Assembly (NCBI GenBank): GCA_907163375.1
Contig: CAJQUW010008924.1
Span: 124,001-188,000, forward strand
Direction: 5' to 3'
Source: Prostheceraeus crozeri
Taxonomy: Eukaryota > Platyhelminthes > Polycladida > Euryleptidae
DNA length: 64,000 bases
A program made the position numbers and the translations under genes. Numbering within the stretch: position 1 is the first letter of the stretch; each line of letters opens with the position of its first letter. The notes below the pieces were generated by a model. That model did not search any database and was not told the DNA's origin. It saw nothing but the letters and a program-made list of their open reading frames with translations. Below are positions 55,813-64,000 of the stretch, in pieces.

Positions 55813-56869
55813 CGGACGCAAATTGTTGATGCGACTGACGTTTCGTCTGCCTGGCTTTTTCGATGCCAAATGATAAGTAAAGAAATTGGTGCAGTCTATT
55901 CAACATGAACATCAGTTTACACAACATAATAATCGCAGTCGAAGTGATTGAAGGACACTAGATGACGATGAAATCAATGGAATGATTCATACAACAGAAC
56001 ATTTAATGTCTTTGACTGTAGGCCTACACAACAAAGGGATTAGTGAACTAAACAGCAATAGTTCTGTCGTAAAGAAATTTGAAATCATTGATTAAAAAAC
56101 TCAAATGATTGACATACTTGATATGCTATGAAAAAAAAATTTTGGAAACAAATAAAACAGAGCAGTGATAAATAATAAACATGCACATTGCACATAGGAA
56201 ATTAAACAAATGACCATGTCAATAAAAAGCCTAAAATTATATACAAAAATGTTGAAGGAAATTAATAATCAAATGGCAAATAAATAGAAAATCTATTTAT
56301 TTATTCTGGACATTTATATTGCGCTGTACCCAAGTGGCTCACAGCGCAGAGAACACTGCTAACAATAACAAACAACAGAAATTGAAAGTCACGTTAAGGC
56401 ATTTGACAAAAGGGAAATTTCTAACAGGCGTTCATGAGAATTGAGTGAGTGAGCACTATGAATTGTCTGAGTACAATTAGAATTACATGGGGAAAAGCAT
56501 AAACAACAAGGTGAATGAAAATAATTTATATGTTTAGCGGGACTTGCAGAAAAGCGAAAGAGTGATACGAATTAAAAGTAAATTTAAAGACAGAGCAAGC
56601 ATCACCAATATAAAAAAGACAATGCTAAAAAATTAACCAAACAGCTCTGGGAAAAATACATGAAAAATTCTCTTGACCATTACACTCCTTCATCAGTTGA
56701 CGATGAGCGATTTTGCTAGTGTAATTGGATTCTAAAAATCAATCATTTGTGATAAAAAAGCAAACCATCATGAAGAGCAAATCAGGTAAATGAAACATTT
56801 TGATTTGGAATATTTTCAAAATGCTGGACAACTGAGCTGGACTCATCATTATGCAGATTTGTATGTTTT
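55813..56869. other. Gene-free stretch
   Basis: Very A-rich in places; no coding region or element end recognised. Confidence 0.45.
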
Positions 56870-57545
56870 AGGAAAGGTGCGTCCATCACTGCTGCCCTTG
56901 GTTGATTGACTGACGCACTATTTCGTGCATTTGATGAAAAGCAAAATTTTGAGTGTGCTCTGTTAAATTTAATTTAACTTCAGCTTTCGATCGTGCAATA
57001 CACAGCGTTATTCTAGAAAAGCTTCACCGTTTGAAGTTTTCCGTTGAATATGTATTTTGGATGAAATGTGGTGTTCCTCAGGGATCCGTGTTAGGAACAT
57101 TACTTTCTTGTTTGTATGTTAACGACCCTTTTACATGTAAATGTAACATTATGACTACATAAGCATTTTTATTCCATTGCCAAACGATGATCATGATTCA
57201 AATGTGCAACTCTGGTACCCGAGCACCTCCTTTTTGGATTTGAACACTGGGAAATCAAAAGTCATGACTGATTCTCGACATCCTGTAGCTTTTGACACTG
57301 TACCTTCCATCATCCATGCTAGAGTGACAACATGCCTATCTTCGAACGTAGTCTAGTAGGCATTTACATTCGGCATTTGAAAAGTTTGCCTCTGGTGCCT
57401 ATGTTGCATGATGCATATTTAATAATTATTGACTCAGCTCTATAATGCATCTCCAATTTTTGCTGGTCTCCCTCAAAAGGACAATCATGTGCTTTACAAT
57501 ATGCAAAAGCGTGCACATCGGATGATGTATAATGGTGTGTCAGAA
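56870..57545 (+). pseudogene. Non-LTR RT remnant
   Basis: Broken frames read SITAALGWLIDALFRAFDE and then NLTSAFDRAIHSVILEKL (palm motif A with Asp) and GVPQGSVLGTLLSCLYVND, and further on FLDLNTGKSKVM and YNASPIFAGLPQK…MQKRAH (C-terminal block). The YADD region is lost. It is cut on the right by the MITE at 57548. Confidence 0.7.
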
Positions 57546-57547
57546 GG

Positions 57548-58332
57548 CCAGGTGAAACTTTCGATTAGATTTGACAAATCGGTTTCAACAAGCTCGTTCT
57601 GATAAAGCCGTTTTGTTAAATCGCAGCAATATTAAAGCGGATTACTGTAAGCTCATGCTTGACTGCATGTAGATTTAGATTAATTAAATCGATTTTAATA
57701 AAACGTCCGTTTTGTTAAACAAAACCATTTTTAAGCGGTCTCATGCAAATCCAAAGTTTGACCTCGACGTTTTAATAGCATAATCGGTTTTGTTAAAGCG
57801 ATCTTAGATCAATTAGTTTTATCAAAACCAAGAACTTCATCAAATCGATACAGATTTGTTAAACGATCACAAGTGAATGGCATTGACAACTTCACGTCAT
57901 ACAAAGCAATGTGAGATTTGTTAAACCACTAGGTGGTTAAATAGCGCAAATCGAAGAGAGAGGTCAGAAACCCGATTAAACATGTCTGCGAACTTATTAG
58001 CTGCAGCAGGAATTGTAAGGACTCATGGTCCAAGCAACAACGTGTAAAAGCCCTGTCTTCATTAGATACAGACTATTCGTTGACATACCGTCTATCGAAA
58101 GGAGACATAGACCTAGTCTTTGGATACTGTTAAATCCTATCTTTGACCTCAACAAGTTTTAGCTTTGACAAGGCCATTTATATGTACCAGACAGTTTCAT
58201 CAAGTCGTAATATCATGATCGAGTGTCGAAATTGCGGTTAAAACGCGATTAAATGCTTGGATGGTTTAATAAATAGAGTCGTTTTATTCAGACAAAACGG
58301 ATTTGTTTAATCTAATCGAAAGTTTGACCTGG
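57548..58332. mobile_element. 785-bp MITE with ~38-bp TIRs and TTTGTTAAA arrays
   Basis: The left end CCAGGTGAAACTTTCGATTA and the right end (reverse complement CCAGGTCAAACTTTCGATTA) match over about 38 bp with few differences. Inside, (g/c)tttTTTGTTAAA-type motifs recur at about 57605, 57707, 57787, 57852 and 57912. No reading frame of interest. TSD unresolved (possibly 2 bp). Confidence 0.8.
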
Positions 58333-58744
58333 CATAGAGTATGACAAATGTTCCAGCAAGCTGGAGGCCAGAAGGATAGTTTTATCTCTCAAGCTGTTCC
58401 AACAAATAGAAAGTGACATCATGATATCTACATTATTCTGATTTTGCTTATTTATTAGTTTTCATTCCTACCAACAAGCGCTTTCCTATCCTATGTTGTC
58501 TAATGCTGTTCAGAAGTTCTTTGTTTCATAAATCTAGAAGTCTCTCTGATGTAAATCTTTAAACACACATTACAGACAATTTGATAAATCATACTTTTTA
58601 AACTGGTATTCATGTTGTAAATATTCTGCACCAGATTCTTCACCTGTCATTTGACATCGCAAAGACCGACGAGTGCAACGATTGCCGCATCATGTAATGT
58701 AATCTGCAGTATCAGTTGAAGTATTTTTTCAGATGATATCCAGA

Positions 58745-58835
58745 AATGTGGAGAAAGCTCAACATCTTCATTCTGTGAAAGTCTCAGTTTCTGCCTCGTT
58801 CCTTGCAGAAAATCTCTTCTGGTAGCAGGACTAAT
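58745..58835 (+). repeat. Dispersed repeat Z, 3′ fragment (copy D)
   Basis: cattctgtgaaagtctcagt, then tgcctcgttccttgcagaaa and tcttctgg correspond to the last third of copies A and B. It may be the detached end of copy C. Confidence 0.45.
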
Positions 58836-59277
58836 CAAAATACAAAGCTTCATCAAAGTGTCAGATAATCAGTTGGATGTTTTTCACTGCTTTCCTCTAC
58901 CGATAAAGATATCCTTATGGCTAAATACCACAACGCTAGCGATGACCAAGAGTTGACGTGCTGAACTAAAACGGGCATACCTCAGGTAACAGCAACTCTT
59001 TACGGAGAACAGAAGAATGCTGTTTCTCTTGGTTTTGCACAATACATAAGGAAAAATGACTCTCATTGAAGGTCCACACCAGGGGTGCGCAACCTTTTAC
59101 ATTTTCCGGCCGTCATTTCGAAGGCCAAAAGAATCACGGCCGCACTTAATATGCGTGCAATCAACTTGGTCAATAGCCAATTCTTTTTATATTCCACCAC
59201 TGAAATTAGCTTTCCCTGATGAGTGACTCAATGAAAATTGCATAAAGGCCTACTTCGCAAAGAATGAGTTAGCAAGT

Positions 59278-59312
59278 TAACCCATATATGACCGACGGTC
59301 ATTTTTGACCCG
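59278..59312 (+). mobile_element. Isolated piggyBac-like end (TTAACCC)
   Basis: TTAACCCATATATGACCGAC followed by ggtcatttttgaccc resembles the TTAACCC plus palindrome layout of the piggyBac element at 45833. No matching right end was found. Confidence 0.45.
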
Positions 59313-59980
59313 AAAAGATTTTGAGCTTAAGGTGTTATTAGCACTTGAAAAGTTGAAAGCATGTTTTTGTAAGGGCAACCGAAGGAGAAAACACTTGACT
59401 AAGCTACTGTAATAATTCATAAAGTAATCCCTTAGCCAAACAAAATTATTCATTCATCCATCACAGAGCCGGTCTAATCTACGTATTTTCTAGAACGCCA
59501 ACGCATTTCTAGAACCTCGTAAATAAGCCTGCTTACCTTGCGTTATTATTGAAGTTAAAAGTATCTTATTATTACTAATCATACGCAACCCATCCTTACC
59601 CATCAATATATCTTTCGGAACCCAAAACGTGAGCTTTAAATTTAATGATAGATGTGAAATAAAAACACAACTCAAATTTTAGCATATTTAATTTATGAAA
59701 ATACACAGAATCTAAATAGGTAGAAATACAATATCTCGTAAAGAAATTCCAATGTCTTTCGATTCAATCCGTTGCTTCACACAAGCACGTAACACTACCG
59801 CTGCAGAAACTGATCTAGCAGGCATCCTTATTCAATATTCAGGTCATGGACTTGAAGCCAACGCGCACGAACAATTCGAGAAAACTACGATAGTCCCTTT
59901 TGCTGATGACTCTAGCCATGAATGCACATTGCACGTGAATGTAACTTCCATAAAATGTCCTATTCATGACAAAGGCCACG

Positions 59981-61722
59981 GTAACGCTCGTTACAGTTAA
60001 TGGTGTTTGATAAATTTTACATCCATAGTTATCGATGTTTTAAGTACTTCTGGAAAAAGATTTTTGGCTATTCAACTTTCATAGACACTGCAACTGCTGA
60101 TTTATAAACAAAAATATAATCTAACACCTAACAATTGATTTAATTTAGATTCACGGTAACGCTCGTTACATTGATTTCCCACTTATTTAGATATCTGACA
60201 GTCATTTATCATTTTATAAACTAATCGCTTGAAAAAGCTAACTCTCATCATGTAAGTTTATTAAAGTCATGGTTGCAATCCTACATTTAGAAAACAAAAA
60301 ATAAGAAATTTGCCAAGTTTTTAATAGCAAGAACATGCGGTAACGCTCGTTACGAGAAGTTTGTAACGTTCGTTACTTATCTCATGTTAGGAACAGTTAC
60401 TCACACTACATTGATGACACTTTTGATGTATTGATTTTCGTCGCTTGGAAATGCTGCTTGTGGATGATATTTCCATTACCGACTGATTTTACCCAATGGA
60501 TCGTCTGCGTTCCAACAGTACGTCTAGCTGAAGTGAAACAGGATTCTACTTCCTCTTTTCTGCACCAAGTCGTGTGGCACAAATTTGATGTTAATTGATG
60601 TTTTTAGTTGTAGAACATCACGGAATGTTGGTCCATCCTGAACCATGCCATTCTTCTTGCTTTCTGTGGCATCAAGCTTTTTGAGTGTACCTCCATCTCC
60701 ATCCACCGCACTTTTCCTGTGATAAGAGGCGAAGAAATTCCAAGCAATGTTTGGCATGGGCTTCTCCAAGGGTGATGTGCAAATGACGAAGCTGAAGACG
60801 AACTTTTTTGCCGTTGATTGCAAACAGACGATTATCTCTCACACCAGGTACTTGCCGAGAGATCCCATCAGATAAGAAAAATTGATAAACCTTTTCTTCT
60901 GTCAAATTTGAAAGTCCGCTGCTTCGCTGACGCTTTTGTATTGTATTTTGTACACCATGCATCTTTATGTCTAATCGATTGATAACTTCCTTCTTTTTAC
61001 GAGGTGAAGCTGGTAGTGCTCTCATCGTGCGTATCATGCTTCGGCTGAGACTCGATTTCTAGGAAAAACTCGACATCAGAGAGTTATCACAATTGTTTTC
61101 CGTCATTTTACTCTCACGAAATTTTTGAACTCTGTTGCGCGTAATCATTCTTACATGATTTGTTTGACCCGTCTTTGCTCTACACATACGATGACGACGT
61201 TATTCTTTCTCTCTGAACCCTTGCAAATCTTTTTTTCAATCGTTCACGGTAGCGCTTTTGTTTTTCAGCAGCTGTTAATGGCATGTTTGACAAATATTGA
61301 GTGAATTGACAATATACACTTGACTCTTGATGAACGCACCGTCGAAAAATACTAAGTCATCGACCTTGCATAGCGCAAGAATGCATCCTTTAGTTAGATA
61401 TCTATAATTTGAAAGTAGTCAATGACCTCTGTATCCTCTGTATCGATGGCATTAGCATTTGCATAGAAATCAATTGTACTTGCTGTCTGCTTGCTTTATG
61501 AATGACATTTGTATCAAAGTTCGTCGACTCATGGCATGGTAGCGCTCGTTACATCAATAAGTGTAGATTTTTTAGCGATGATGAGTCCGACGTGGATTGA
61601 GTTTTTGGTATTAGGTGCAAGTTACTTCCATCAATAGATGAACAGTAATAATAAATAAGCTCATCATCGAATTACATAGTGTCAATATTGAAAAGTAGTG
61701 TTTTCATGGTAACGCTCGTTAC
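59981..61722. promoter_or_regulatory. Six dispersed GTAACGCTCGTTAC-type palindromes
   Basis: Exact copies at 59981, 60156, 60340 and 61709; variants GTAACGTTCGTTAC at 60363 and GTAGCGCTCGTTAC at 61539. They flank the transposase-like gene on both sides, four to its left and two to its right, as transposase-binding sites do in several DNA transposons. That function is an inference. Confidence 0.6.
60524..61284 (-). pseudogene. Transposase-like protein of an unnamed family, broken
   Basis: From an ATG at 61284 the minus strand reads MPLTAAEKQKRYRERLKKRF, the basic N-terminus common in a set of uncharacterised transposon proteins of cnidarians and arthropods. After a stop come TRNRVQKFRESKM and then KVYQFFLSDGISRQVPGVRD (the xxDxISRxxPGxxD pattern) and LQLRHLHITLGEAH. 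A deletion and frame change then lead into WNFFASYHRKSAVDGDGGTL KK, equivalent to the family's WNFFATSHGKG…DGxGGTxKR block, and MVQDGPTFRDVL. The family pattern is recalled, not searched. Its presence inside hAT-type ends is unexpected. Dead internally deleted copy. Confidence 0.65.
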
Positions 61723-62348
61723 ATCATAATTGAGAACTTTCACAAGCATATTTTCTGAAATGAACGGCTTATGGATAAAATCGGTGATATTTTCCGAGAC
61801 AAGACACATAACTGTTTCAGAAAAGAAAGAAAACATGAATTAATCAAATCAAATTGTTATTGGAAACCCATCACGAATTATAGTGCATTGATTTACTTAC
61901 TGTTATAGCTTCAACCTTATCATTTGAATGAGGAAGAACTGCATTGTAGATTGTTATTTATCAATAAATTTTATCATAACCTGTACATTGAGTGAATCAC
62001 GTAGCTAGAAAACGTATAGAGACATACATTGACATTCTTTTGAATTTTTAAAAAATCCATGTTGTGCAACTTTTACGTGGCCTTGCTCTCCTGAGTTATC
62101 GAACTTCCTGAACGCCTTCATCGCGCCTGCGGACGCGCAATTTTTCAAGCAGCACGGGCATAAAGATGTTCGACAGTTACAAGCTGAATAGTATGCTACT
62201 ATAGTGACGATTGTTTTTCGATTGCCTTGAACTCCAGAAATATTTGCAATATACATGTATGTACAGCATTCTTTTTCATTTACTTTTCATTGTCATGGGC
62301 GCACTTTGCCTGTGCTACGGCCGCAGGTTGCGCACCCCTGGTCCACAC

Positions 62349-63191
62349 CATATAGGGACTCATGATGATGAAATTGACCTACAAACTTAAGGCGTCTTCG
62401 GGCAGTTTTGTCACTCTTTTGTTGCCTTCAAGACATTCCAGTAATTTGCTAACTGTTATCCTCAATATCAAAATATGCACGATCTGAACCCTATATGCTT
62501 TTCTATCAGTTCAGTTATCTAGGGAAACATTTTGCTGTCGGTGAAATGCACTCACAACACTACTTATAAAAATAATGCATCGACCAATTGTTCTATTTGT
62601 ATCTGTAATACATACCCATCTAGACCTAGGGCCAATTTATTGTTTTGGACCTTCATGCTTAGCATATCAAAACGGACCTTATTCAGAGGTCAGTTGAAAA
62701 CTGATCTTTTCAACAATGCTCTTCATATTAAACTTAATTACTAGTAAATTTTCTCTTGTTATATCTGGACAAATAATACTCGTATGTTTCTGATAATGCA
62801 TCCAATAAGTTTCAGACCCGTTCATACCCTGAATGCGGACTATTTTGCTAAAAAGTGTATTTCGTCTACCATTTTGCAAGTTAAAAGAATGAGCAGAGAC
62901 TTTACTATCATAAAATTGAAGTCTTCAAAGGAATTCTTGTTATTCTTTTTATTCTATTCACATGTACCTTATCAATAATGCTAGTGCTAATGCACTTGCT
63001 ATGTTGTGTTTGGATCAACTCTTCTTCATGTTTACCTTCTAGTAGCTATAACGTATGCTCATGTAATACTTGCATTTGCATATTATCACACTTAAATAGG
63101 CAAAAAGCACTCCCATTTCTAAAATACGAAACGCACTTTTTCCGAATCCCTGTACAATATACAAGTGTATTTTTGTCATTTTTAAAAATAT
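62349..63191. other. Gene-free stretch
   Basis: The short frame at 62532-62744 contains FRGQLKTDLFNNALH, vaguely like RT C-termini, but nothing else supports it. Confidence 0.4.
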
Positions 63192-63465
63192 GACATTCGA
63201 TGTCGAAAATTATGACTCTACACTTAATACTTTTCAGCTGATAAGAGAAAACGAAGAAAATTTAATTTTGACTAAAAACTTCAATCTGCGTCCCATTGGA
63301 TTTACATGTGTGTTTCTTTGATCCTGTCAGGCAGGAAGATGAAGTCACTAGAGCTCGGCAGACGTGCAGATTCGCAGTAGACATATGATGTACATCATTC
63401 TGTTACAATTTTGATTTTCGGCCTCGTTCCCTGCAGAAACTCGTTCTGGCTGTCCGACTATTTTT
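63192..63465 (+). repeat. Dispersed repeat Z, copy B
   Basis: Nearly the same as 26251-26515 from attcgatgtcgaaaattatg to ctcgttctggctg, with a small insertion after ggatttacat. It has no reading frame shared with copy A, so it is noncoding. The remaining 63.47-64.0 kb shows no gene. Confidence 0.85.
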
Positions 63466-64000
63466 CTTTTAGAAATGCGTCTAAAATCCATCAGTGGTAG
63501 GTGGCGAGTAAGTTTCTATAAGTGATTGATAGATATTTGCTTGCTAATTCGCCAACCGACGAAACAGTGAATATTGTGATATTGTGCAACTAATTAGCGG
63601 TAAGTAGGCCTAGTAGTGCTTGTACGAACTATATTGCCTTAATAAGAAAATACATTGTTTACTCAGCATCATCTGCTATAAAGGGATTTTTTAAATTCAT
63701 GAGAGTTTAAACTAAAAAAGTATTTCTCTTTCATAAATGTAGTAGTAAATGACATGAAAGATTAAAATATTTGTTATTGTTGTAAATTACTGAATGTCAA
63801 GAGATGTTATGCAAATTGATGTAAAGAGATTCTCTTTTTTCTCATCTTTATCAAAGTTAGTCAGCACATATTTGTTAGATGTATTAGCCATGTGTGCAAT
63901 AGTAAGAAGATGAGGGAGAAAATAAAGCCTAGCGGCAGTAGAGGCGTATTACTAGATAAATCAACAGTCAAACGTAAAAGGCGGTTTAAAGCCAAATTGT

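Larger units (their letters stand above)
59080..62340 (-). mobile_element. 3.26-kb element with hAT-type ends and 8-bp TSD
   Basis: The left end is CAGGGGTGCGCAACCT and the right end is its exact reverse complement over about 15 bp (AGGTTGCGCACCCCTG), each followed inwards by GGCCG-rich sequence. The 8-bp TSD gtccacac is perfect (59072-59079, 62341-62348). Inside lie a broken transposase-like gene (60524-61284, minus), six GTAACGCTCGTTAC-type palindromes and a piggyBac-like end at 59278. Confidence 0.9.

Noticed and set aside
62532-62744. RT C-terminus-like frame (FRGQLKTDLFNN)
   Set aside because: A single weak resemblance without any neighbouring RT block.

Overview
The window looks like AT-rich genomic DNA of a metazoan, most likely a marine invertebrate; I cannot name the phylum. 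The reasons are GT-AG split exons, tRNA-derived SINEs, non-LTR (CR1/Jockey-like and RTE-like) retrotransposons, a Penelope-like element, and hAT, piggyBac and mariner DNA transposons. There is no bacterial gene density, no rRNA, and no CRISPR array. Most of the sequence is transposon debris, and many elements are nested. Several can be delimited exactly from target-site duplications (TSDs) or from paralogous empty sites elsewhere in the window.

Left part (1 to ~23.3 kb). A host gene on the minus strand appears to be spread over the first ~21.4 kb as short exons with good splice sites: 21352-21430, 19830-19878, 19745-19765, 19662-19684, possibly 4958-5018 and 3841-3861, then 3512-3608, 425-449 and 1-108, which runs off the left edge. 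I do not recognise the protein. The large gap in the middle holds a broken hAT-transposase-like gene (12985-15308, minus) with a 27-nt coding minisatellite, a mariner scrap, a SINE and several tandem duplications.

Middle part (23.3 to 50.6 kb) is a transposon graveyard. A 903-bp hAT remnant (TSD gctgcggg) sits in a non-LTR RT. It is followed by a nearly perfect 167-bp inverted-repeat foldback and a broken piggyBac transposase next to a dispersed repeat family. An RT fragment, an RTE-like element and a CR1-like element (about 32.5-38.5 kb) come next. The CR1-like element was interrupted by a hAT-type element (32911-35724, TSD ctgcttcc), which was itself interrupted by a 1.67-kb element with 69-bp terminal inverted repeats (TIRs) and CACATGTG arrays (33448-35119). 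A second, inverted hAT copy at 43498-44484 lacks the inner insertion. A 3.86-kb element with CCCGTAGCAA ends and ATGCATCC-rich subterminal arrays (39355-43213) split a copy of another repeat whose unsplit paralogue lies at 48282-48835. A piggyBac element (45833-47775) and a 739-bp hAT MITE (49856-50594, TSD atttatgg) follow.

Right part (50.6 to 64 kb). It holds a tRNA-derived SINE, a Penelope-like GIY-YIG fragment, and an apparently intact single-exon gene for a secreted, extremely Glu-rich acidic protein (52519-53613, plus). Two more RT remnants, a TTTGTTAAA-rich MITE and a 3.26-kb element (59080-62340) come after it. That last element has classic hAT ends and an 8-bp TSD, but the transposase-like protein inside does not look like hAT and it carries six GTAACGCTCGTTAC-type palindromes. 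The best candidates for something undescribed are the 33.4-35.1, 39.4-43.2 and 59.1-62.3 kb elements.
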